From: Campylobacter sp. RM5004
GTDB taxonomy: Bacteria > Campylobacterota > Campylobacteria > Campylobacterales > Campylobacteraceae
Assembly: GCF_022369455.1 (NCBI RefSeq)
Contig: NZ_CP059599.1
Location: 1,144,409 to 1,208,408, forward strand
Reading direction: 5' to 3'
Length of the DNA stretch: 64,000 nt
The first letter of the stretch is position 1, and every line of letters starts with the position of its first letter. The notes below the pieces were generated by a model that saw only the letters and a list, made by a program, of their open reading frames with translations, ran no database searches and had not been told where the DNA came from. A program made the translations under genes and the position numbers. Shown one piece after another: positions 8,519 through 17,242 of the stretch.

Positions 8519-11500
8519 TTAAAAAATATAATTAATTCCAAACATAAATTCATTTGTATAATTCTTCAAATTTTTAGCTTTGTCAAAACCTGTTGAAAAA
8601 TCAAAATGTTTTCCTTTATTTGCTGAATTATTATTATACATATAACTTAACTTATAGTTCATAATCATTTTTAATTGATTATTAAATAAATATTCTATGC
8701 CTATATTAGCATTACTTACGAGATTTTTATAAAAACCATCACTTATTTCAATTTTATTTAAATAATTTAAATTTCTTCCCTTTAGTGAATAATCTTTATA
8801 AAAATTATATTCTATATCAGTTCCTACTGATAATGATAAATTATCAAAATAAGTATTTAAATTAAAACCAAGATTAGCATAAGAATAAAATTTATTAAAA
8901 CTATCAAGCCCTACGCTAAATTCATTTCCACGCTCATTAAAGCTATTTTGCCTACTATAAACCCCATTTATAGCAATATAAGGCTCAAAAAGATTTGAAA
9001 CAAAGCCATCACTATGTAATTTATAAGATAATTTTAATGTATATGCTAAAGAATTATCATAAAATCTTGCAAAATTATCAAATCTTTGGGTTTTATTTAA
9101 AGTATTTAAATAACTTAAATTATTTGATATTACAAGGTTACTTAAATCATAAGTTAAATTAGCCTTTAAACCTATTGTTTTAGCGTCATTTTTAAAATTA
9201 TCATTATACATATTAACACTATCATAAACAAATCCAAAAGCAAGTTTTAAATCATCTTTAATTAAAGCATTACTTATTAAAGTTTTGCTTGAATTTGCTT
9301 TTAAATCATCAATACTATTATGTCCGAAACTTTGCTCAATATTAAAATTATTTTTTAAAGCACTTGCATGAATATTTTTAACTATTGCAATATTCATAAG
9401 GCTGTTTTTATAAAAATCAGTTGCAAAAAGCTTATTAGTATTTTCTTCTAATTTATCTTTTGTAGTATTTAAAACATTAGCATAAAACAAATCAGCTCTT
9501 TTTAAGTTATACTCAGCTTCGCTTAAAGCTCCATCAAGATTGATTTTATTATATGCTTCATCATTGCTTGTTTTATCTTGTTTTTTACTCTCGTAATCTA
9601 AATAATTATCAAGTTGAGTGAATAATAATTGATAATTTTTCTTAGCAAAATCATTTAAATCATTTGCCTTATCTAAATCAATTCTTTTAACCATTACGCT
9701 TACTTTATCGTTAGCATAAATTGGCTCGTTAATTTCTAGAAAAGTTACTAATGATTGAACTGATTTAAACCTATCTTCAATACTTTTTGCTGTTAATATA
9801 TCAACATTTTGACCTTGAGCAATATTAACACCTGATTTTACTCCTACTAAATTAAATTCTCCATCTAACTTAGCATTTCCTAAAACCCTAAAACTCTCAC
9901 CTAAATTTGAATAAATCTTACTATTTGCACCTAATGTAAGACTTCCTAAAGTAACACCTTCATTTACTAAAACACTATTATTAGTAATGCCACTTACTAT
10001 TGTATTACTTAATCTTAATATACCATTTGTATTTGTAAAATGTGCTTGGTTTTTCTTACCTGCTAGCCATAAAGTTCCGTTTTTAATCTCACTTGCACCT
10101 GTAAAAGTATTATCTCCACTTAAAACTAAAGTTCCTATGCCATCCTTAATAAGACCATAACTACCTTTAATATTATTTGAAAATACATATAAATTATCTA
10201 AATCAACATTAGCATAAAAGTCTTTTCTAAATTCAGCTACTCCATTCATAGCACGAGCAGGATTTAAAATACCAACACCAAAACGAGCCTTTATTTCATC
10301 TTCTGTGTTAGTTGAACTAGTAACCTTAAATGCAGTTGTAAATAAACTTTCTTTAATATTATCATTACTCATCCAAGGATATTTTTCATAAATTAAAGCA
10401 GCCACACTAGCAGTTGCAGGAGCACTATAACTTGTGCCTTGATGTCCGTTTATTACAAAAGGAGCTGAAATACAATCATCCCAACCATATTTTTTGCAAG
10501 TATTTCCGTGATGATAAACTTCTTTAACAAGCCCATCATTATCTGTTATATAAAAATGTTTTCCAATTTCATCTAATCTTGCAGCATCTGTTTTATAACC
10601 TAATACAATCACCCAACCTTTTCTTAAAGGGCTATCAATAGGTAATGCGTGAGTTGTAAAAGGCTTATCAATATTATCAATAACATTTCCTGCTGCATTA
10701 AATACTAAGGCATTATTCTTCATAATTGCTGTATAAAACACACCTGTATTAGGGCTTGAATTATTTAATTCGTGATATTCATAAGATTGATTAAAAAATC
10801 TAACTCCACTATTTGATAAAGCATCAATCGTAGCAGCTAGATTTATCTTATCGCCCCTTTCATCTTCACTAATAGGACTTACTATATTTGCAAAATTTAT
10901 TTTATTTGCAATAAGACTTGCAGTATCCATTACATTTTTGCCATGTAAAATAGGATTATTGTTACTATCTTTTAAAAACGAACTTGAATATGCTTTGCTT
11001 TTAAAATTATCATTATTTAATCTATTTTCTAAGCTATTCCATTTATCGTTTGTATTGTTTATATAATCATAATGCTCATTAAATAATACATTTGTTAAAT
11101 CATTTGTCCCTGAATCATTTATACCTATAATTATTCCATTACCTAAAAAACCTTGATTCCAATTAGGACTAAATCCATAGCTTGATTGTTTAGCTTCTGC
11201 TCTTGAATTAACATCATTTATATTTGCTTTATCATTTGAGCTTTCATAATTAGAAACATTATTCGCTACACTAAAAGTCTTTAAAGAACTATCATAAAGC
11301 TTGCTAAATACTTCTATAGCTTCTTTATTTTCGCTTGTTAGTTTTGTGCTTAATTCAACTTTGTTTTCTATTTTAATGCTAGGTAAATTTGTATAAGTTT
11401 CTTTAATTTCTGCCTTGCATATATTTGTATTAACAAGATTTAGCACTAGATTTGGCTCGTTTGTATTAGGAAGATTTGGTTCTGGGATATTTGGATTACC

Positions 11501-11701
11501 TAAGCTTGGATTGCTTGGTTTATTTAAATCAGGATTGTTTGGAAGTGAATTGTTAGGCTTTGGAATAACTTGATTTGGATTACTTATAGGTGTTGTTTTT
11601 GGAGTGGAATTTGAAATCGGAACTGCAGCTCCACCACCACCTCCACATGCACTAAATAAAACCAAAATAGTGATTAATGATAACTTGCTCTTAAAATTCA
11701 T
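8519..11701 (-). CDS. lipoprotein subtilisin (S8) autotransporter, copy 1
   Basis: This is a 1060-residue surface protease. Residues 1-19 form a lipoprotein signal with lipobox FSAC (Cys19), then GGGG and a Pro/Asn-rich linker to about residue 90. The subtilisin triad is intact: Asp196 in INDSGTND, His253 in HGKN, Ser424 in GTSYSAP, with the NAAGN oxyanion Asn339. Residues ~495-540 hold a GTLVLSGDNTFTG-type passenger repeat. The last ~280 residues form a type V autotransporter barrel ending in Phe (GINYIF). Neisseria NalP is a known lipidated S8 autotransporter. Substrate is unknown. The N-terminal linker is longer than in copy 2, which it overlaps by 11 bp. Confidence 0.9.
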   Translation of the reverse strand: MNFKSKLSLITILVLFSACGGGGGAAVPISNSTPKTTPISNPNQVIPKPNNSLPNNPDLNKPSNPSLGNPNIPEPNLPNTNEPNLVLNLVNTNICKAEIKETYTNLPSIKIENKVELSTKLTSENKEAIEVFSKLYDSSLKTFSVANNVSNYESSNDKANINDVNSRAEAKQSSYGFSPNWNQGFLGNGIIIGINDSGTNDLTNVLFNEHYDYINNTNDKWNSLENRLNNDNFKSKAYSSSFLKDSNNNPILHGKNVMDTASLIANKINFANIVSPISEDERGDKINLAATIDALSNSGVRFFNQSYEYHELNNSSPNTGVFYTAIMKNNALVFNAAGNVIDNIDKPFTTHALPIDSPLRKGWVIVLGYKTDAARLDEIGKHFYITDNDGLVKEVYHHGNTCKKYGWDDCISAPFVINGHQGTSYSAPATASVAALIYEKYPWMSNDNIKESLFTTAFKVTSSTNTEDEIKARFGVGILNPARAMNGVAEFRKDFYANVDLDNLYVFSNNIKGSYGLIKDGIGTLVLSGDNTFTGASEIKNGTLWLAGKKNQAHFTNTNGILRLSNTIVSGITNNSVLVNEGVTLGSLTLGANSKIYSNLGESFRVLGNAKLDGEFNLVGVKSGVNIAQGQNVDILTAKSIEDRFKSVQSLVTFLEINEPIYANDKVSVMVKRIDLDKANDLNDFAKKNYQLLFTQLDNYLDYESKKQDKTSNDEAYNKINLDGALSEAEYNLKRADLFYANVLNTTKDKLEENTNKLFATDFYKNSLMNIAIVKNIHASALKNNFNIEQSFGHNSIDDLKANSSKTLISNALIKDDLKLAFGFVYDSVNMYNDNFKNDAKTIGLKANLTYDLSNLVISNNLSYLNTLNKTQRFDNFARFYDNSLAYTLKLSYKLHSDGFVSNLFEPYIAINGVYSRQNSFNERGNEFSVGLDSFNKFYSYANLGFNLNTYFDNLSLSVGTDIEYNFYKDYSLKGRNLNYLNKIEISDGFYKNLVSNANIGIEYLFNNQLKMIMNYKLSYMYNNNSANKGKHFDFSTGFDKAKNLKNYTNEFMFGINYIF

Positions 11702-14423
11702 ATAAAAATCCTAAATAAAATTTATTTGTATAATATTTTTTTGCGAAAGTATTATAATAATGAAAATTAAAATTTATTTTATTATTTAAACGATAATCAA
11801 AACTAATTCCCAAATTATGCAAAAATCTTTTATAAAAGCCATTTGAGATTTCTAAATTATTAGAAAAATCATATTTTGCTAAAAAATAAAAATCTTTATT
11901 AAAATTATATTCTAAATCAATGAAAGGCTTTATTTTAATGTTTTGAAAATCAAAATTCACATTTAAACCTAAATTAGCATAATAAAAATCTTTTTTGAAT
12001 TTTTCAAATTTTAAGGCTAATAAATCGCTATTTTCACTAAAGGCTTTTTGATAATACTTTAAGTAATTAAGTCTTAAATAAGGGCTAATTTGATTATTTA
12101 ATCCTAATTCACTTGAAAGAACAAGAGCTTTATTGTTAAAACTTGAACTTAAATTAAATCTATTTACATTATTTTTAATATCAAAATACGAAATCAAATT
12201 CTTTAAATAATAATCATTTAAATCTAGGTTATAACTAGCTAAAAATCCTAAAGTTTTAGCATTATTTTTAAAATTATCATTATAAATATTTGCATCATTA
12301 TATATAAAAGCAAGACCTAAATTATCAATATTATGAGCTATTTTAAAATCATACGAACTTTCTTTTAAATCACTGATTTTATTGTAATTATAGCTTATGC
12401 TTGAAGTATCATTTAAGTTTTTGCTTGCGTTTTTAATCCTTGCAATATTTAATAATGAATTTGTATAAATATCTTCTGCAAATAATAATTTCGTAGTAGG
12501 TATTAATTCATCTTTTGTTGTATTAATTATCGCACTTGCTACTAAATTATATTTTAAAAACTCATTTTCGCTTAAATTACCATTTAAATTAGGCTCTTTA
12601 TAATTTGCTAAATCTAATGCTAAATCAGGCTTTTTTGTCTCATAAAGTAATCTATCAAAATTAGTAAATAAACTTGTATAATTTTTCTTTGCATAAGCGT
12701 TTAGTTCTGGTAGTTTGCTTAAATCTTCAATTTTATCAACCTTTATACTAAGCTTAGTGCTTTCATATTTTGGCTCTTTGATTTTTAAAAATACTGAGTT
12801 TGAAACTATATTTTTAAATTGCCCTTCAATACTTCCTGCTGTTAATAAATCTTCTCTTTCCTTATTTAAAGTGTAATTATATTTAACGCCAACTATGTTT
12901 AAATCCCCATCAAGCTTAGCTTTATTAACTACATTAAATCTTTCACCTATATTTGTATAAACCTTACTTGTATTAAAAAGAGTTAAATTATTTACATTAA
13001 GCCCTTCATTAACTAAGGTTCCATAATTTGTAAGATTTGCAGCACTTGCATTACTCATTCTTAAAATTGCATTATTTATAACATTTGCTTTATTTGTATT
13101 ACTAAGCCATAAAGTGCCTTTTTTGATATTTATATCACCTGTAAATGTATTTGCTCCACTTAAAGCAAGGGCTCCGATTCCATCTTTAATAAAATTTGCT
13201 GAGCCACTAATATTGTTTGAAAATACATATAAATTATCTCTATCTACATTAGCATAAAAATCATGCCTTAAACTTGCAACTCCATTCATTGCTTTTGCAG
13301 GATTTATAATGCCTTCTCCAAAATGAGCTTTTACATCATCTTCATTTGTCCCATAAACCTTATAAGCTGTGGTAAATATACTTTCTTTAATATTATCATT
13401 GCTCATCCAAGGATATTTTTCATAAATTAAAGCTCCAAGGGTTAAAATAGCTGGGGTGCTAAAGCTAGTTCCTGCATTGCCATTTATTGAAAAAGGTGCT
13501 GCTATACAATCATCCCAACCATATTTTTTACATGTATTTCCTGCAGTATATACATACTTTTTTACCCCATTGTCCATAATATAATAAGTATCTTTATATC
13601 CTAATGGTTTTTTATCATAATAACCAAGTGCTATTATCCAGCCTTTTCTAAGTGGGCTATTTAAAGGAAGTGCATGGTTTGAAAAATCTCCAGTAGTTGG
13701 AGCGTTTCCAGCTGCACTAACAACAAGGGCGTTATTTTGCATAATAGCTGTATAAAAATCTCCTACATTATCTTCACTAGTATCAATTAATCCTGTTCTA
13801 GCAAATGAGCGATTAAAAAACCTTACTCCACTATTTGATAAATAATCAATAGTTGCAGCAAGATTTACATTATCTCCTGAGCTTAAATTATTTCCATCTG
13901 AATCAATTAAAGGTAAAGGCACATTAGCAAACTTTATGTCTTTAGCTAAATGATTTGCTGTATTCATTACTAAAGTTCCATGGTTTGCTTTTTCTTTTGT
14001 TTTTTCATTGATTAAAATAGAGCTTTTATAAGTTTTTTGAGTAAAATTAGCATTATTAGCTCTATATTCTAAATCGTTCCAATATAGTGTTGCGTGATTA
14101 TTGTAATCATAATGATAGTTAAAAGCTAATTTGCTTAAATCTTCTGTTCCTGAATCTAAAATCGCTAAAATTATTCCTGTGCCTAAAAATCCTTGATTCC
14201 AATTAGAACTAAATCCAACGCTTGTAGTATAAATAGAAGCATTTTTGCCCGCAACGAAGTTTAAATACTTACTATCATATAAACTTTTTCCTAAATCAAA
14301 TTCCGCAGTGTTTTGATAATTTGAATAAGTCTTTACAACAGGTGTAGGTGAGTTTGCACCGCCTCCACCACATGCACTTAAAAATAATAAACTAGCTAAT
14401 AAAATACTAAATCTCAAAATCAA
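11691..14423 (-). CDS. lipoprotein subtilisin (S8) autotransporter, copy 2
   Basis: This 910-residue tandem paralogue of the next gene starts at TTG, overlapping the azlD stop (TTGA), with AAGG just upstream. It has a lipobox LSAC (Cys18), and a shorter linker. The triad is Asp90 (ILDSGTED), His148 (NHGT) and Ser320 (GTSFSTP), with SAAGN Asn240. The passenger repeat (LALSGANTFTG) and C-terminal beta-barrel (ending FLYEF) match copy 1. Both copies share WNQGFLG, CKKYGWDDC and YPWMSNDNIKES. The triad in both suggests two active proteases rather than a decaying duplicate. Confidence 0.9.
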   Translation of the reverse strand: MILRFSILLASLLFLSACGGGGANSPTPVVKTYSNYQNTAEFDLGKSLYDSKYLNFVAGKNASIYTTSVGFSSNWNQGFLGTGIILAILDSGTEDLSKLAFNYHYDYNNHATLYWNDLEYRANNANFTQKTYKSSILINEKTKEKANHGTLVMNTANHLAKDIKFANVPLPLIDSDGNNLSSGDNVNLAATIDYLSNSGVRFFNRSFARTGLIDTSEDNVGDFYTAIMQNNALVVSAAGNAPTTGDFSNHALPLNSPLRKGWIIALGYYDKKPLGYKDTYYIMDNGVKKYVYTAGNTCKKYGWDDCIAAPFSINGNAGTSFSTPAILTLGALIYEKYPWMSNDNIKESIFTTAYKVYGTNEDDVKAHFGEGIINPAKAMNGVASLRHDFYANVDRDNLYVFSNNISGSANFIKDGIGALALSGANTFTGDINIKKGTLWLSNTNKANVINNAILRMSNASAANLTNYGTLVNEGLNVNNLTLFNTSKVYTNIGERFNVVNKAKLDGDLNIVGVKYNYTLNKEREDLLTAGSIEGQFKNIVSNSVFLKIKEPKYESTKLSIKVDKIEDLSKLPELNAYAKKNYTSLFTNFDRLLYETKKPDLALDLANYKEPNLNGNLSENEFLKYNLVASAIINTTKDELIPTTKLLFAEDIYTNSLLNIARIKNASKNLNDTSSISYNYNKISDLKESSYDFKIAHNIDNLGLAFIYNDANIYNDNFKNNAKTLGFLASYNLDLNDYYLKNLISYFDIKNNVNRFNLSSSFNNKALVLSSELGLNNQISPYLRLNYLKYYQKAFSENSDLLALKFEKFKKDFYYANLGLNVNFDFQNIKIKPFIDLEYNFNKDFYFLAKYDFSNNLEISNGFYKRFLHNLGISFDYRLNNKINFNFHYYNTFAKKYYTNKFYLGFLYEF

Positions 14424-14743
14424 ACCTTAAAAATAATTTCATGTAAAATATAAAACACACCAGTAGCAGCGATTATGCTAACAAAACCTTTTTTAAAAAT
14501 TATATGAGTAATCAAAGCTACAAGACCAGCGATTATATAATCACTTGCGTAAGGTGGGTTTTCATAATCTAAGCCTTTATATAAAAAGCAAACTAAAATA
14601 ACCATAATTAAAAGTGGCATATGTTTTTCAAGATACATTAAAAGCTCATTTGGTTTTTTTGTCCCAAAAAACATATAAGCTAAAGCCTTTAAAACAACAG
14701 CGCTAAAACCAGCAATTAGCAAAGCAATCATCGTATAAGACAT
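14420..14743 (-). CDS. azlD: branched-chain amino acid exporter small subunit AzlD
   Basis: This 107-residue protein has three to four membrane helices (around residues 4-25, 40-60, 65-85 and 88-105). Length and position directly after azlC are those of AzlD. AzlCD exports branched-chain amino acids and analogues (YgaZH in E. coli). It overlaps azlC by 16 bp, and its stop overlaps the next start. An AGGAAA ribosome site precedes the ATG. Confidence 0.88.
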   Translation of the reverse strand: MSYTMIALLIAGFSAVVLKALAYMFFGTKKPNELLMYLEKHMPLLIMVILVCFLYKGLDYENPPYASDYIIAGLVALITHIIFKKGFVSIIAATGVFYILHEIIFKV

Positions 14744-15384
14744 AATTTCTTTCCTAAAATCAATATAAATATTCCTGAAAAAATACAGCTTAGCATCATA
14801 TATTGCTTATCTATAAAAAATAAACCAACAAGCCCTAAAAATAATGCTATAAAAAATACTTTATTTTCTTTATGTTTTATGTAAAGCTCATAAGCTAATA
14901 CAATAAATAAAGCGTTTAAAGAAAAGCCTAAAGCACTATAATCAGCTTTAGAGTAACTAGCAATAAAATATCCTAAAACACAGCCAAAAATCCAATATAA
15001 ATGATTAAAAGTTAGGATTAAAACCGCAGTTTTTTTATCATAATCTTTTGCACTAAGCAATGCAAAGCTTTCATCGGTTAGAGCAAACATTGCATAATAT
15101 TTTATAAATCCTAAATCTCTAAAATATTTTAAAGCTCCTAAAATATAGAAAAAATGTCTAAGATTTAGCAAACTTGCAGCTATTAAAATCTCTAATAAAC
15201 TAGCACTCGCACTAAGTAATGATAATAATAAAAATTGTAATGAACCAGAAAAAACAAAAACAGCAGCAACAAATACTTCAAAAAATGTAAAAGAATTTGA
15301 ATACGCAAGTATGCCAAAAGCAACACCTATTACAATGTATGCAACTGCAACTGCAAAAGTATCAACTAAAGCTTGTTTTATCAT
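14728..15384 (-). CDS. azlC: branched-chain amino acid exporter large subunit AzlC
   Basis: This 218-residue membrane protein has the AzlC/YgaZ pattern: a glycine/alanine-rich first helix (AVAYIVIGVAFGILAY), FSGSLQFLLLSLL, and the conserved LLNLRHFFYILG followed by DESFALL. With AzlD it should form the exporter. Its ATG overlaps the stop of a 51-codon gene, suggesting translational coupling. Position next to leuDB in one run implies a shared link with leucine metabolism. Confidence 0.93.
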   Translation of the reverse strand: MIKQALVDTFAVAVAYIVIGVAFGILAYSNSFTFFEVFVAAVFVFSGSLQFLLLSLLSASASLLEILIAASLLNLRHFFYILGALKYFRDLGFIKYYAMFALTDESFALLSAKDYDKKTAVLILTFNHLYWIFGCVLGYFIASYSKADYSALGFSLNALFIVLAYELYIKHKENKVFFIALFLGLVGLFFIDKQYMMLSCIFSGIFILILGKKLCLIR

Positions 15385-15536
15385 TTTGTGTACTTTTTGA
15401 TATATTCGTCTACATCTACTTGTTTTTTAATAGTTTTTTCTTGTTTTACATTATTATCATCATCTTGAAAATAGATATAATCAATTCCAAAAAGAACACC
15501 AATAAAAATAATAAGTGGGATTAAAAATACCATCAT
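15381..15536 (-). CDS. 51-aa single-span membrane protein, first gene of the azlCD run
   Basis: The frame begins ATGATG with a strong AAAGGAG just before it and stops at TGA overlapping the azlC ATG. It encodes MMVFLIPLIIFIGVLFGIDY, a membrane helix, and then an acidic/basic tail (QDDDNN ... VDVDEYIKKYTK), probably cytoplasmic or periplasmic. No family is recognised. Ribosome site, coupling and coding-like sequence support it. It may be a small exporter accessory or only a leader that couples azlC translation. Confidence 0.7.
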   Translation of the reverse strand: MMVFLIPLIIFIGVLFGIDYIYFQDDDNNVKQEKTIKKQVDVDEYIKKYTK

Positions 15537-15603
15537 TTCTCCTTTATACTCAAAAGAATAATAGCAAATATTTTTAAAGCAAAAAGCATTTTTTTAAATT
15601 TTC

Positions 15604-15623
15604 AAATTCCTAATTCAAATTCC
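15604..15623 (+). repeat. dispersed repeat, forward orientation
   Basis: AAATTCCTAATTCAAATTCC, preceded by a further TTTTCAAATT so the unit is partly tandem. It lies 12 bases after the end of the POT transporter gene, on the 3' side for that leftward gene. Confidence 0.75.
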
Positions 15624-15635
15624 AAACACTAAAAA

Positions 15636-16949
15636 CTAGATTTTTAAATATTTATGTAAAACAAAAATAATTAATGATAAAAATAATACAAAAAAACCTT
15701 GTATGCTAAGATAAACTTCATAGCTAATAAAATCAATATATTTTACAATTATACCTTCAATTCCTTGAGCAGCAGCAGAACATAAAAACCAAATTCCCAT
15801 AGTGCTAGTTTTAAACTCGGTTGAAGATACTTTTGAAACAACACTAAGACCAAAAATCCCAACACAAGTTTGAGAAACGCCTAACATTAAATAAGCAAAT
15901 AAAATAAAGGCTGGATTTATACTATCGTTTTTACTTAATTGACCAAGAAAAATAAAAGAACTTGCAGCTACAAATAAAGATATTGCGATAATTAAAGCTT
16001 CATTTATATTATTATTTTTACTAATTTTACTTAAAATCGTGCTTGTTACAATACTTACTAAAAACATAAACGCTAAATACCAACTAGCAGGAACTAAATA
16101 ATCATTCACATAAAACTGAACTTTATTTTTAATCAATATATTTAAAGTATTAAAACCTTGAAAAATAAGCATATAAAAAAACACAGCTGCTAATAAGTAG
16201 AATGCAAATTTTTTAAACTCACCTTTATTTTCAACTTTTTTATAAATAAAAAAATAAAAAAATATCAAGAGCAAAACCGAAACAATGCTTATTATTTTAC
16301 TAATTGCTAAAAGATCAAAAAAGCTTAAAAACACCACAAAAGCTATAAAAAATAAAATCATTTTTATATTATTTTTAAAAAAGTCATATTTTATAGGCTC
16401 ATTTGATATATTTTTTGCATTGAAGATAAAGACTAAAATAGCACAAAATACACTTAAAAATGCTGTTAAAAAAGCCAATTTATAAGAATGAATTATAAGC
16501 AAACCTGCACTCATTTGCCCTAAAAAACAGCCGATATTTACAAAGATATAGAAAATACTAAATACATATTCGCTATCATTTGGATATGTTTTTGATAATA
16601 AGCTCGTTATATTTGATTTAATCAAAACACTGCCAAGAAGAATAAAAATCAAAGCTAAAATTAAAAAATCAAAACTTAAAACCAAATAACCTAAAGCAAT
16701 GAAAACAATTCCATATAAAACACATCTTTTAGCACCTAAACAAAAATCGCTTAAATACGCTCCAAACATTCCAAAAGCATAAATAGCAGCACCCAAACTA
16801 GCACTAATAGCACTAGCCTCACCTTTGCTAAAAGAAAAAACATCCATTAAGTAAAATACGAAGATTCCTAAAAAGCCTAAAAAGGCAAATCTTTCTAAGG
16901 CTTCTATATAACATATAGGTAATAATACTTTTGATTTATTTTCTAACAT
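15636..16949 (-). CDS. POT-family proton-coupled oligopeptide transporter
   Basis: This 437-residue MFS protein has about 12 membrane helices. Residues ~15-30 (YIEALERFAFLGFLGIFVFY) resemble the E-x-x-E-R-F/Y motif of helix 1 in proton-dependent oligopeptide transporters. The GAYLSDFCLGAKR loop between helices 2 and 3 is the PTR2 signature. It is slightly shorter than E. coli DtpA. Substrates are probably di- and tripeptides. The ribosome site is AGGAG. It is monocistronic, lying between the 51-aa gene and the tRNA. Confidence 0.82.
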   Translation of the reverse strand: MLENKSKVLLPICYIEALERFAFLGFLGIFVFYLMDVFSFSKGEASAISASLGAAIYAFGMFGAYLSDFCLGAKRCVLYGIVFIALGYLVLSFDFLILALIFILLGSVLIKSNITSLLSKTYPNDSEYVFSIFYIFVNIGCFLGQMSAGLLIIHSYKLAFLTAFLSVFCAILVFIFNAKNISNEPIKYDFFKNNIKMILFFIAFVVFLSFFDLLAISKIISIVSVLLLIFFYFFIYKKVENKGEFKKFAFYLLAAVFFYMLIFQGFNTLNILIKNKVQFYVNDYLVPASWYLAFMFLVSIVTSTILSKISKNNNINEALIIAISLFVAASSFIFLGQLSKNDSINPAFILFAYLMLGVSQTCVGIFGLSVVSKVSSTEFKTSTMGIWFLCSAAAQGIEGIIVKYIDFISYEVYLSIQGFFVLFLSLIIFVLHKYLKI

Positions 16950-17012
16950 GATTTTCTCCTAAAGAAAAATCTAAGCCATAGAAAGATTTAATTCTATTAA
17001 ATTTAAAGGAGG

Positions 17013-17089
17013 TGGTGGATTTACTAGGACTCGAACCTAGGACCAACCGGTTATGAGCCGGTTGCTCTAACCAACTGAGCTATAAATCC
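17013..17089 (-). tRNA. tRNA with CAU anticodon (Met, or Ile2)
   Basis: A complete cloverleaf is readable on the minus strand: acceptor GGATTTA/TAAATCC, D-arm AGCTCAGTTGGTTAGAGC, anticodon arm CAACCGG-CTCATAA-CCGGTTG, T-arm CCTAG-GTTCGAGT-CTAGG, discriminator A and encoded CCA. Anticodon CAU is shared by elongator Met and the lysidine-modified Ile2 tRNA. The acceptor begins G-G, which excludes typical initiator features. I cannot decide between the two by eye. Confidence 0.93.
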
Positions 17090-17165
17090 TCCGTGATTAA
17101 AAGCGTAATAGTATCTTTTTTTGCTTAAATAATTCTTAAAATTTTTAAAATTTAATAAATTTTTT

Positions 17166-17217
17166 AATTCCTAATTCAAATTCCTTTATTTCTCAAAGGA
17201 ATTTGAATTAGGAAATT
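17166..17217 (-). repeat. head-to-head dispersed repeats forming a 20-bp hairpin
   Basis: TTCCTAATTCAAATTCCTTT (17168-17187) and its exact complement (17195-17214) flank a 7-nt spacer. It begins about 26 bases beyond the murF stop and may act as its terminator. A second palindrome, ATTGCTTTAAA/TTTAAAGCAAT (17216-17241), lies between it and murF; TTGCTTTAAA also follows reverse copies at 46151 and 46525. Confidence 0.8.
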
Positions 17218-17242
17218 GCTTTAAATTTTTTAAAGCAATTTA

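Noticed and set aside
11600-11660. Glycine-coding GGN run in the autotransporter start as a phase-variable tract
   Set aside because: It is not a homopolymer; no poly-G/C tract of seven or more was noticed in the window, unlike typical Campylobacter contingency loci.
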